Shown piece by piece: positions 45,527-54,007 of a DNA stretch of 64,000 bases. A program made the translations under genes and the position numbers. Origin of the DNA: Myxococcota bacterium (GTDB taxonomy: Bacteria; Myxococcota_A; UBA9160; SMWR01). Below the pieces are notes generated by a model, which worked only from the letters and a program-made list of their open reading frames with translations, was not told the DNA's origin and made no database searches. The stretch spans positions 316,398-380,397 of the forward strand of contig JAKVBI010000011.1 in the NCBI GenBank assembly GCA_022447545.1, given 5' to 3'. Positions within the stretch are counted from its first letter, which is position 1; the number at the start of each line of letters is the position of its first letter.

Positions 45527-46522
45527 ATGCGATTCCTGATGACAGGCGGTGCTGGCTACGTGGGCAGTGCCTGTCTTCGATGGCTCCTGAAACAGGGGCA
45601 TGAAGCCTACGCATTCGACGACCTGAGCGAGGGCAACGCAGCGGCCGTCCCGCCGGACCGCCTGATCCAGGGCAGCATCCACGACCGGGGCGCCATCGAG
45701 GCGGCGTTGCGAGACCAACGCATCGACAGTGTCATGCACTTCGCGGCCGTGGCATCGGTCCCGGATTCGATCGCCGACCCCGACACCTACTGGCAGGTGA
45801 ACCTGATGGGGACCAAGAACGTGTTGGATGCCATGCGAGCCTGCGGCGTCCGCACCCTCCTCTTCTCGAGTACCGCCGCGACCTACAGTTTCGACAATCC
45901 CATGCCGCTGACCGAGGCGTCCAAGCTCGAACCCCAGGTCCCCTACGGCACCACGAAACTCGCTGCGGAACGCCTGATCGCCGACTACGCTCGCGCCTAC
46001 GACATGGGATATACGTTCCTGCGCTACTTCAATGCGTCGGGGGCGGATCCCGACGGAGAGTTCGGTGAGGATCGGCGATCCGAGAGCCACCTGATCCCGC
46101 TGGTGCTCTACGCAGCGACGGGGCGACGCGACGAGATCAAGATCTTCGGGGGTGATTGGGAGACGCGCGATGGAACCTGCGTGCGCGACTACGTTCACAC
46201 CGACGACCTCGCCCAAGCCCACCAATTGGCAGCGGAGAGCCTCGAACCGGGAATGGGAAGAGTGTTCAACGTGGGCAACGGCCAGGGCACGACGGTGCTG
46301 GAAGTCGTCCGGGGCTGCGAAGAGGTGGTAGGGCGCCCGATCCCCCATCAGATCGTCGAGCCGCGCCCCGGAGATCCGGGAATTCTCATCGCGAGCCCCG
46401 CTCGGCTACGCGAGGAACTCGGCTGGGTGCCTCGGTTCGAGAACATCCGAGACATTGTCGCCACGGCTTGGGAGTGGTCCAACCGCTACCCCCATGGCTA
46501 CGAGAGCAAACACGGGGACTGA
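45527..46522 (+). CDS. galE: UDP-glucose 4-epimerase
   Basis: A 331-residue extended SDR enzyme. ATG 45527 is chosen because MRFLMTGGAGYVGSA is the normal N-terminus; an ATG at 45506 and GTG at 45497 lie in frame. The Rossmann motif TGGAGYVGS, the catalytic Ser/Thr (SSTAATYS), YGTTKLAAE with the Tyr-Lys pair, RYFNASGADPDGEFGED and VRDYVHTDDLAQAH are the GalE signature. It interconverts UDP-glucose and UDP-galactose for polysaccharide or LPS. It converges with gmhB. Confidence 0.88.
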   Translation: MRFLMTGGAGYVGSACLRWLLKQGHEAYAFDDLSEGNAAAVPPDRLIQGSIHDRGAIEAALRDQRIDSVMHFAAVASVPDSIADPDTYWQVNLMGTKNVLDAMRACGVRTLLFSSTAATYSFDNPMPLTEASKLEPQVPYGTTKLAAERLIADYARAYDMGYTFLRYFNASGADPDGEFGEDRRSESHLIPLVLYAATGRRDEIKIFGGDWETRDGTCVRDYVHTDDLAQAHQLAAESLEPGMGRVFNVGNGQGTTVLEVVRGCEEVVGRPIPHQIVEPRPGDPGILIASPARLREELGWVPRFENIRDIVATAWEWSNRYPHGYESKHGD

Positions 46523-46542
46523 GAGGTCGAGATCGGAGGCAC

Positions 46543-47118
46543 TCAGCGACTGTCGTCGATGACCCCTTCAATCCAATCCACTGCCGACGCCAGGTCATCG
46601 AACACCTGGTCCCAAGGCACCTCACGCCGCTCTTCCGTCGCACTTCCGTGTCCACTGCGCACGAGAATGCGAATCGCACCCAGGGCACGGCCCAATTCCA
46701 GATCCGACGCCGCATCTCCAATGACGAACCCCGGCGACGAGAGATCGAAACCGAGATCTCGGGCCGCCTGCTCTGCCAACGCGGTGCCCGGTTTGCGACA
46801 CGTACAGGCCGCATCGGGGTGATGTGGACATGCATAGATCCCTGCAACCCTGACGCCCGCTGCTTCGAGGAGAGCCTCCATCCGTTCGTGGATCTGGGCG
46901 AGCCGATCGAGATCCATGTAACCCCGGCCGACAGCAGACTGGTTCGTAACGACGACGGGGACCACCCCCAGGGCCTCCAATCTGCGGAGCGCCTGGGGCA
47001 CCCCGTCGATCAGCTCGACCCCGTCGGGATCGGTCAGGTAGTTGCGCTCGACGATGAGGGTGCCGTCCCGATCGAGGATCGCGTACGGGCGGCGGCTCGA
47101 AGTACCGGGCTCTGTCAT
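46543..47118 (-). CDS. gmhB: D-glycero-D-manno-heptose 1,7-bisphosphate phosphatase
   Basis: A 191-residue HAD-superfamily phosphatase from ATG 47118; the frame opens to 47244. The nucleophile region is ILDRDGTLI, followed by VVVTNQSAVGRG and the zinc-binding loop CPHHPDAACTCRKP, which is diagnostic of GmhB. The final motif is GDAASDLELGRA. It removes the 7-phosphate or equivalent from heptose bisphosphate in the ADP- or GDP-heptose routes. It is transcribed away from the second epimerase, which is followed by hddA and gmhA, so the heptose set here is split over two divergent units. Confidence 0.92.
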   Translation of the reverse strand: MTEPGTSSRRPYAILDRDGTLIVERNYLTDPDGVELIDGVPQALRRLEALGVVPVVVTNQSAVGRGYMDLDRLAQIHERMEALLEAAGVRVAGIYACPHHPDAACTCRKPGTALAEQAARDLGFDLSSPGFVIGDAASDLELGRALGAIRILVRSGHGSATEERREVPWDQVFDDLASAVDWIEGVIDDSR

Positions 47119-47334
47119 GGCGACGATGAGCGTAGAGCACTGGAGAGCCGACGGGCAGCCAACTGCACGCGCACGCGCTGGCAGGGTGTGCGCAGCTTTC
47201 CTCCCAAGTGCCATTTGCTCTCTTTTCCCTGTTTTTTCAGGCACTTGCAGCGCATTTTCCTAGACCGAATGGGTCCTGGCGCGGTATCCTCGAAACTCGC
47301 GCGATGAGAGCGTCTTTGGATGGGGGCGCAGTGC

Positions 47335-48447
47335 ATGCGGGTATTGGTCACCGGTGGAGCAGGTTTCATCGGGTCCCACACCACGGATCGACTGATCGAA
47401 CGAGGCCATGAAGTGCGGGTGCTCGACAGTCTCGAGCTGCCCGTCCACCAGACGGGTGCGCCGGCCTACCTCGCCCCAGAGGTCGAGTTCATTCATGGTG
47501 ACGTCACACAACGTCAGGACCTGCTGGCCGCGCTCGATGGGATCGAAGCCGTCTACCACTTCGCCGCATACCAGGACTACCTGCCCGACTTCAGCCGCTT
47601 CTTCCAGGTCAATGCGGCGGGCACCGCGCTGCTCTACGAACTGGCGGTGGAGCACGAAATCCCCCTGAAAAAGATCGTGACCGCATCCTCCCAGGCAGTC
47701 GCTGGCGAGGGGCGTTACCGGTGCGAGTCCAAACACGAATTCGTGCCGGACATGCGGAGTGAGGCCACCCTGCGGGCCGGCCGCTACGACCACGACTGCC
47801 CCACCTGTGGCTCACCCGCCAGTTGGAACCCCACGGATACCGCGGTTGCCCAACCTCAGAGTGCGTACGGTTTATCGAAGCACGCACAGGAACGCATCGC
47901 CCTCTCCCTCGGCGCCCGCTACGACATCCCCAGCGTCGCTATGCGCTACTCCATCGTCCAAGGCCCCCGTCAGTCCCCCCACAACGCATATTCCGGAGCG
48001 TGCCGGGTCTTTTGCTTGAGTTTTCTGAGTGACCAAGAGCCCCCGATCTACGAAGACGGCCAACAGATACGCGACTTCGTCAACATCCACGATGTCATCG
48101 ATGCGAACCTCCTGGTACTCGAAAACGACGAGGCCAACGGGCGCGTCTTCAACGTGGGAGGGGGGCGCGCATACACGGTGGCCGAATTCGCACGCATCAC
48201 CGCATCGGCATTCGGCCGGGACTACGAGCCCACGCCATCCGGGCGCTATCGCTTCGGAGACACGCGGCACATCTTCTCGGACTGCTCGGAGTTGCGCGGA
48301 CTCGGATGGGAGCCCAAGCGCGATGCCGCACACAGCGTCGCAGAATACGTGAACTGGCTGCGCGAGCAGGACGATCTCGATGACATCCTCGACCGCGCCA
48401 ACCAGCGCATGCAGCAACTTGGCGTGGTTCGGGAGATCGAGACGTGA
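47335..48447 (+). CDS. NAD-dependent sugar-nucleotide epimerase (dTDP-rhamnose 4-epimerase-like)
   Basis: A 370-residue extended SDR protein from ATG 47335 (an upstream ATG at 47320 is less likely). It contains TGGAGFIGSH, ASSQAVAGEG and the Tyr-Lys pair in SAYGLSKHAQE. Between the Ser and Tyr motifs there is an insert with CPTCG (HDCPTCGSPASW), a feature I associate with dTDP-L-rhamnose 4-epimerase-like and other LPS epimerases. It joins hddA with a 4-bp GTGA overlap, so it probably shapes a nucleotide sugar for the same heptose-containing glycan. Confidence 0.82.
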   Translation: MRVLVTGGAGFIGSHTTDRLIERGHEVRVLDSLELPVHQTGAPAYLAPEVEFIHGDVTQRQDLLAALDGIEAVYHFAAYQDYLPDFSRFFQVNAAGTALLYELAVEHEIPLKKIVTASSQAVAGEGRYRCESKHEFVPDMRSEATLRAGRYDHDCPTCGSPASWNPTDTAVAQPQSAYGLSKHAQERIALSLGARYDIPSVAMRYSIVQGPRQSPHNAYSGACRVFCLSFLSDQEPPIYEDGQQIRDFVNIHDVIDANLLVLENDEANGRVFNVGGGRAYTVAEFARITASAFGRDYEPTPSGRYRFGDTRHIFSDCSELRGLGWEPKRDAAHSVAEYVNWLREQDDLDDILDRANQRMQQLGVVREIET

Positions 48448-49433
48448 TCATCTCCCAGACACCGCTGCGGGTTTCCTTCGCGGGAGGCGGAACCGACTTC
48501 TCGGACTACTACGAGCGAAACGAGGGTCTGGTGGTTTCGACGGCCATCGACAAATTCGCCTACGTAGTGGTCAAGGAGCGCTTCGATGACGCCATCTACC
48601 TGAACTACATGAAGAAGGAAATCTGCGACGAGGTCGACGAGGTCCAGCACGACCTCATTCGCGAAGCCATGCGACTGAGTGGTGTCGACCGGGGCGTAGA
48701 AATCACATTGCTCTCGGACATCCCCTCCGAGGGGGCGGGTCTCGGCTCTTCGAGCAGTTTCACGGTGGGCTTACTCAACGCCCTCTACACCTACCAGGGC
48801 ATGCAGGTCCCAGCGGAGCGACTGGCCGAGGAGGCCTGTACCATCGAGATCGAGCGCCTGGGAAAGCCCATCGGAAAACAGGACCAGTACATTGCGGCTT
48901 TCGGCGGGTTGCGATCCTTTACCTTTCAGCGCGACGGACGAGTCGAAACCGAGTTGCTGACCATCTCATCCCTGCGAATCCGTGAACTCGAAATGCGCCT
49001 TCGCCTCTACTTCACTGGCCGAACCCGTTCCGCCGACGCGATCCTCGAAGAGCAGAAAGAGAAGATCGACGAGCGAATGGCAGAACTCGACGCCATCAAG
49101 CAGTTGGCCGTGGAACTGCGGAGGAACCTGGAAGAAGACCAGATCGAGCAACTCGGCGAAATACTCCACGCCAACTGGACCCTCAAACGAAAGCTGGCGT
49201 CGGCGATCAGCGACGGCCCGATCGAAGAGATGTACGAGCGGGCGCGGTCCCATGGGGCTCTGGGGGGAAAGGTATGTGGTGCGGGTGGAGGAGGCTTCCT
49301 GCTCGTCTACACCCCCGCCGAGAAACAGGATCAACTATCCAGGGGGATGGAGGAGTATCGCCTCATGCCGTTCCGGTCCGAACGAGACGGGAGCAAAGTG
49401 ATCTTCAACTATCGCCGGGATGTCTGGAAATGA
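48444..49433 (+). CDS. hddA: D-glycero-D-manno-heptose 7-phosphate kinase (GHMP family)
   Basis: A 329-residue GHMP kinase. It starts at GTG 48444, overlapping the epimerase stop (GTGA). Motif 1 is PLRVSFAGGGTDFSDYYE, the ATP-binding motif 2 is GAGLGSSSSFTVGLLNAL, and motif 3 is CGAGGGGFLLVY. The match to HddA/HldE-like heptose kinases is good; other GHMP sugar kinases such as fucokinase-type also share the GGGTD start. With GmhA and GmhB it makes the GDP-heptose type pathway likely. A guanylyltransferase (HddC) is not in the window. Confidence 0.82.
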   Translation: MIISQTPLRVSFAGGGTDFSDYYERNEGLVVSTAIDKFAYVVVKERFDDAIYLNYMKKEICDEVDEVQHDLIREAMRLSGVDRGVEITLLSDIPSEGAGLGSSSSFTVGLLNALYTYQGMQVPAERLAEEACTIEIERLGKPIGKQDQYIAAFGGLRSFTFQRDGRVETELLTISSLRIRELEMRLRLYFTGRTRSADAILEEQKEKIDERMAELDAIKQLAVELRRNLEEDQIEQLGEILHANWTLKRKLASAISDGPIEEMYERARSHGALGGKVCGAGGGGFLLVYTPAEKQDQLSRGMEEYRLMPFRSERDGSKVIFNYRRDVWK

Positions 49434-50023
49434 AGGGCTATCCCGAGTATCCGACACCGGACGCGTACTTCACACGAGTAGGCGAACTGCTCGACAGCCT
49501 CGTGGAGCCGAGCCACCGTTTCGCGGAAACCCTGTTCACCGCCTTCGAGGCCGAGGCCACCATCTTTCTGGCAGGCAACGGCGGCAGCGCGGCCGCGGCA
49601 TCCCATTTCGGTCAAGACCTGGCCAAGGGCACTTTGTCGTCCATGGACGCCGTCAAGCGCTTCCGGGTAGCCCCCCTAACCGACAACGTCGGTTACATCA
49701 CGGCCCTGGCCAACGACGAGGGATACGAAAGCATCTTCGAGCAGCAACTGCGCAACCTCGCCCGCCCGGGGGATGTACTCATCGCCATCAGTGGCTCCGG
49801 CAATTCCCCCAACATCCTACGGGCCGTGGAATACGCCAACGCCACGAACATGACCACCATCGGTGTCACGGGCTTCGATGGCGGAAAGCTCCGCGAGCAG
49901 GTGGACCAGGAGGTCCACGTTCCCGTGGATGACATGGGGATGTGCGAAGCCCTGCACGGAGTCGTCTTTCACTACGCGATGGCCCACCTGCGCCAGCGCT
50001 TGTCCAGGCTGGAAAGGCCCTGA
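49430..50023 (+). CDS. gmhA: Phosphoheptose isomerase (SIS domain)
   Basis: A 197-residue protein. It starts at ATG 49430, which overlaps the hddA stop as ATGA. The SIS-domain signatures are FLAGNGGSAAAASHFGQDLAKG, ISGSGNSPNILRAVEYAN and MCEALHGVVFHYAMAHL, matching GmhA, which converts sedoheptulose 7-phosphate to D-glycero-D-manno-heptose 7-phosphate, the first step of heptose synthesis. The overlap chain with hddA and the epimerase indicates coupled translation. Confidence 0.88.
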   Translation: MKGYPEYPTPDAYFTRVGELLDSLVEPSHRFAETLFTAFEAEATIFLAGNGGSAAAASHFGQDLAKGTLSSMDAVKRFRVAPLTDNVGYITALANDEGYESIFEQQLRNLARPGDVLIAISGSGNSPNILRAVEYANATNMTTIGVTGFDGGKLREQVDQEVHVPVDDMGMCEALHGVVFHYAMAHLRQRLSRLERP

Positions 50024-50067
50024 CCGCACGACCTACCAGCCGCCACCGCGTCGAACCGGGCCCGCGC

Positions 50068-51915
50068 GTGACGAGCACGCGAGACCATGGTCGTTCCTTG
50101 CGGAAAATTCCCTTTGGGCTCCTGGCCACTCTGTTGACCTGCAGCCTCGGCGCATTGGCGGAACCCTCTTCTCCCGCTCCAACGCCCCAGGAACCGGGGC
50201 TCCGAGAACTGACGACCTCTCGAGACCCCTGGCAGAAGGAGCTCGACCGAAAGGAATTCAACGGGGAAACCCGCCCTGTGCTCTCGGGCAGATCCCAACA
50301 GTTTCGACTCACCGTACCGCCACACAGTGGCCTGGAGATCGGCTACGCGGTGTGGTCGCCCCTCGGCTACGTGCGAAACCTGCCCGTCAAATTCCGAGTC
50401 GTGTTCGAAGATGAACAAGGTCGCCAGGTATTGCTCGACCGGCGAATCCCAGCCAATACCCCCAAGTCTTACGACCGGTGGCACGACACGATGCTCTCGC
50501 TCGAAGAGCTCGCGGGGCGCACGGGCACCCTGACCCTCGAAGCGAGCCGCCGCGATGCAACCCCTGCGCCGCTCGCATTCTGGAACCCGCCGCGATTGCG
50601 AACCGAGCGAAACTCGACCCAACCGAACCTCATCCTGCTCTCGATCGACACTCTCCGCGCCGACCACCTTGGAAGCTACGGCTACACTCGTCCCACGAGC
50701 CCGAACATCGACCGGATGGCAGCCGAAGGGGTCCGCTTCGATCAGGCCTTTGCAACCTCCAACTGGACCCTGCCCTCACACGCTTCCCTGTTCACGGGTC
50801 GACTGCCCTGGCATCACGGCGCCAGACACTACGGTCTGGGGAGCCCGCTCCCGCCGGACGAAACGACCCTGGCGGAGATCCTCTGGGAGGAGAACTACGA
50901 CACCGCGGGATTCGTGGGGGGGGTCTTCGTCACGGGGAGCCTGGGCTTCGACCAGGGTTTCGACCAATACGTCGACCCGGGTTACGCGACGTTCAAGACC
51001 GTCCCGTTCCGGGAGACTCTTCGGCGAGCGAAGAGTTGGATGCAAACGCGGCGCGGTCGCCCCTTCTTCGCGTTTCTGCACACGTACCAGGTCCACATGC
51101 CCTACACACCGCCCACACCCTACGACCGGATGTTCGACGATGAATACGAGGGGCCTTTTGCGCGCAGCTTCTCTTCCGATGATTACGCGCCCTACCGGTG
51201 GACCGATGCTCTGGATCCAAGGGTCGTCGACCACATTCGTGCTTTGTACGACGGAGGGATTCGCCAGACCGACCAGGAGGTGGGGGATCTGATGCGATTC
51301 ATCGAGACCCACTCAGAGGTCGGCGATACCTGCATCGTTCTGCTCTCGGACCACGGAGAGGAGTTCAAGGAACACGATAATCTCCTCCACCACTCCCCCA
51401 AACTCTACGAAGAATTGATCCGAATCCCCCTCATCTTCTGGTGCCCCACCCTCTTCGAGGGCGGACGCGTCGTCGATGCACCGGTGTCGTTGGTCGACGT
51501 GCTCCCGACCCTGGCCCAGTTGGCGGGTGTTTCCCCACCCGAAGGCCTGGACGGCTCTAGCCTGCACGCTGCATTACACGGCGGGACACTCGATCCACAG
51601 CGGGTGGCCTTCGCGGAAGTCAGTGGATCGACTCAGGAAAAGCCCGGCTCGGTCACTGCCGTGCGAACCCACCGCTTCAAGCTCATCTCGTCGAGCCTGG
51701 GCGGCCAGGAGCGCCTGGAACTGTACGACCTGGAGTCGGACCCAGGGGAACAGCGAGACATCGCGGCCGAGAATCCGGACGTCGTGAGTGAATTGACCGA
51801 ATACCTGCGACACACGGGCGCGCCTTCTTCGGAAAATAGCCCCCAGACTACGCCAGAATGGGACGCAGACCCCATGACCTTGAAACGCCTACGTGAGTTG
51901 GGATACATCCACTGA
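50068..51915 (+). CDS. Sulfatase-fold hydrolase lacking the formylglycine residue
   Basis: A 615-residue exported protein from GTG 50068. The N-terminus ends in LLATLLTCSLGALA, a signal peptide with a possible lipobox. Residues 30-190 are an uncertain beta-rich segment. The alkaline phosphatase-like core follows: LLSIDTLRADHLGSYG (metal Asp), the active-site stretch WTLPSHASLFTG and LLSDHGEEFKEHDN. In true sulfatases the nucleophile is Cys or Ser followed by xPxR; here it is Thr with His, so formylglycine cannot form. The protein may be a phosphatase or phosphotransferase. It follows gmhA by 44 bp and may act on the heptose-containing polymer. Confidence 0.85.
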   Translation: MTSTRDHGRSLRKIPFGLLATLLTCSLGALAEPSSPAPTPQEPGLRELTTSRDPWQKELDRKEFNGETRPVLSGRSQQFRLTVPPHSGLEIGYAVWSPLGYVRNLPVKFRVVFEDEQGRQVLLDRRIPANTPKSYDRWHDTMLSLEELAGRTGTLTLEASRRDATPAPLAFWNPPRLRTERNSTQPNLILLSIDTLRADHLGSYGYTRPTSPNIDRMAAEGVRFDQAFATSNWTLPSHASLFTGRLPWHHGARHYGLGSPLPPDETTLAEILWEENYDTAGFVGGVFVTGSLGFDQGFDQYVDPGYATFKTVPFRETLRRAKSWMQTRRGRPFFAFLHTYQVHMPYTPPTPYDRMFDDEYEGPFARSFSSDDYAPYRWTDALDPRVVDHIRALYDGGIRQTDQEVGDLMRFIETHSEVGDTCIVLLSDHGEEFKEHDNLLHHSPKLYEELIRIPLIFWCPTLFEGGRVVDAPVSLVDVLPTLAQLAGVSPPEGLDGSSLHAALHGGTLDPQRVAFAEVSGSTQEKPGSVTAVRTHRFKLISSSLGGQERLELYDLESDPGEQRDIAAENPDVVSELTEYLRHTGAPSSENSPQTTPEWDADPMTLKRLRELGYIH

Positions 51916-51949
51916 AGTCCTAGCCATCGCGGAGACACGGAGAACACCG

Positions 51950-52849
51950 ATGACCCAAAACATTCCGAAATTCAGCATCGTCACCCCCATCCTGACACTC
52001 AGGAATCGCGAAGAAAGCTGGGAGGCCTCGGCTGGCCCCAGCGAACTGCGAGAGATCGCATCTACCGCCGACCGCCTCGGCTACTTCTACCTCACCTGCA
52101 GCGAGCATGTCGGCATCCCGACTTCCGTGGCAGCCACGCGAGGCCCCCGCTACTACGATCCCCTCGCCACCTTTGGCTACATGGCAGCCGTCACCGAGAA
52201 AATCCGATTCTTCACCAACATCGTGGTGCTCCCCTACCACCACCCCCTGGCCGTGGCGAAACGGTACGGCACCCTCGACGTGATGTCCGAGGGTCGCCTG
52301 ATGCTCGGAGTGGGGGTCGGGAGCCTGCGCGAGGAGTTCGAACTGCTTGGCGCGGAGTTCGAAAAGCGCGGTGAAATCTACAGCGAGGCCCTCCTCGCAC
52401 TGCGCGCGGCCCTGGGGAAGCGCCAACCCGTCTTTCACGGTGAGCACTTCGACTTCTCAGACTTCATCATCGATCCCTGCGCGGTCCAGCAACAGATGCC
52501 CATCTGGCTGGGAGGGCGCACACCTCTCTCACTCCGGCGTGCACTGGCAGCAGGCGACGGCTGGGCTCCCTTTTCCCTGAGTGCCCAAGACGTTGCCGCC
52601 CTGCTCGAACGTGCTCAGGAGTGGCCCGAGTGGCAGGAACGCAGCGCTCCCCTCGACGTGGCTCTGGCACCGGCCCAGTCCGGTGATGCGACCCGGGGAA
52701 GCGGCCTCGACAGCCTCTGCGTGGGAATCGAAAAAACACTCGACGCAGGAGCAACGGTGATCCAATTCAGTTTGGGGGCGACTTCCTGCACCCATTACCT
52801 GGAGCAGATCGAAGCCATTGCCGAGCGGGTCATGCCGCGTTTCCGCTAA
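51950..52849 (+). CDS. LLM class flavin-dependent oxidoreductase
   Basis: A 299-residue protein with GGAG seven bases before ATG 51950. It shows DRLGYFYLTCSEHVGIP, FTNIVVLPYHHPLAVAKRYGTLD, LMLGVGVGSLREEFELLGAEFEKRG and MPIWLGGRTPLSLRRALAAGDGW, all typical of the luciferase-like family. It is the fourth such gene of the window and the one closest in pattern to 25418-26365. It converges with the enoyl-CoA hydratase gene, 18 bp away. Confidence 0.92.
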   Translation: MTQNIPKFSIVTPILTLRNREESWEASAGPSELREIASTADRLGYFYLTCSEHVGIPTSVAATRGPRYYDPLATFGYMAAVTEKIRFFTNIVVLPYHHPLAVAKRYGTLDVMSEGRLMLGVGVGSLREEFELLGAEFEKRGEIYSEALLALRAALGKRQPVFHGEHFDFSDFIIDPCAVQQQMPIWLGGRTPLSLRRALAAGDGWAPFSLSAQDVAALLERAQEWPEWQERSAPLDVALAPAQSGDATRGSGLDSLCVGIEKTLDAGATVIQFSLGATSCTHYLEQIEAIAERVMPRFR

Positions 52850-52867
52850 ACGCGGCGCGACGCCCGG

Positions 52868-53653
52868 TCAACTCTTGGCAGCCGACTCCTTGACCTGCCG
52901 GGTCAGCTCGGCCGCATCTCCCAGAGCAGCGAGATGAGGACCCGCCTGGAGATCCCCCCCGGTGCGGATGATGGAACGACTCCCTCGAGCCTCCATGGCG
53001 GTGTGCACATAGCGCTTGTTGACCGCCACCACCGCCGGTGACGTCTGAGCGATTCCCTCCGCCACTTCGAGCACGCTTTGTTCGAGATCCTCGGGAGCAA
53101 AGGCGCGATTGATGAGGCCGATGCGCTCGGCCTCCTCGCCCGAGTAGGCGCGGGCAGTCAGATGCAGCTCCATGGCGTGGCGGGGGGAGAGGTGAACGGG
53201 AAACCAGCCGAAATCCGGCAACGCAAAACGTAGGACCGGGTGACTGAGTTGGGCATCGAGAGCCGCGTAGGCGAGGTCGCAGGCCCCCACCAGCTCCAGC
53301 CCACCCGCCATCGCATACCCGTGCACCTGGGCGATCACCGGCTTCGCAAGATCCCACAGTGACATCCATCCCTCGCTGGCATGACGCGCCCACTGCATCC
53401 CGACCTGAGGGGTGAAGTACGGCTGGTCGGATCCAAGATCGGACTTCAGGTCGTAGCCCGACGAGAAGCAGGAACCGGCACCCCGTACGATGGAAACGTG
53501 CACGCCATCGTCCCCGTCGGCCCGCTGCAGACAATCGAGAAGTTCTCCCCGCATGGCGTTGTTGATGGCGTTGCGGCGCTCGGGACGGTTCAAGCTGATA
53601 CGCCGCACCTTGGGTGCGGGCTCCTCTACCGTAATGAACTCGTAATCGCTCAC
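52868..53653 (-). CDS. Enoyl-CoA hydratase/isomerase
   Basis: A 261-residue crotonase from GTG 53653 (AAGGAGGGGG precedes it). Signatures are ISLNRPERRNAINNAMRGEL, VRGAGSCFSSGYDLKSD (oxyanion hole) and VHGYAMAGGLELVGACDLAYA; the catalytic region reads FALPDFGWFPVHLSP. The last has Asp where a Glu often stands, so hydration, isomerisation or another crotonase reaction is possible. It is of normal family length, unlike the extended copy at 28319-29329. It is divergent from an acyl-CoA ligase across a 354-bp gap. Confidence 0.92.
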   Translation of the reverse strand: MSDYEFITVEEPAPKVRRISLNRPERRNAINNAMRGELLDCLQRADGDDGVHVSIVRGAGSCFSSGYDLKSDLGSDQPYFTPQVGMQWARHASEGWMSLWDLAKPVIAQVHGYAMAGGLELVGACDLAYAALDAQLSHPVLRFALPDFGWFPVHLSPRHAMELHLTARAYSGEEAERIGLINRAFAPEDLEQSVLEVAEGIAQTSPAVVAVNKRYVHTAMEARGSRSIIRTGGDLQAGPHLAALGDAAELTRQVKESAAKS

Positions 53654-54007
53654 CTGCCCCCTCCTTCATTCACTCCGTGGAAACGCTTCACGTCCACCTG
53701 CGAGCGCGACGTGACTTCGTCTCGCACAGGCGCAGTATGACACACGGCCACGGTTCGAAACGCTTGCCCATCCGGGTTCCGCCCACTCGGCGAAGACAGC
53801 CTCTCCCCATCCAATCACTCGACAGTCTCCGGCAACCAGGCCGAAGCACCTGGCCACTCACTTCGAGGGAACTGCGGCAGAAACGAAGAGCACCTTTCTC
53901 GCGACGGAACCTCGGCAGACCGTTGCGCAGATGGAAGGACGCAACAGCAACCCCCGCCGGCCTGGAGTGCGTGATACCTTCGGCCCAAGCATGGGAGGAC
54001 ACCGGCA
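53654..54007. other. Divergent non-coding interval
   Basis: The stretch separates the enoyl-CoA hydratase and acyl-CoA ligase genes. I see no supported gene, palindrome or clear promoter hexamers. It probably holds the two divergent promoters; the ribosome site of the ligase (GGGAGGA) is at its right end. Confidence 0.6.

Noticed and set aside
47179-47194. TGGCA-N8-GCA near the epimerase gene, resembling a -24/-12 promoter
   Set aside because: The -12 half lacks TT, and no enhancer-type dyad was seen; the match is too weak.
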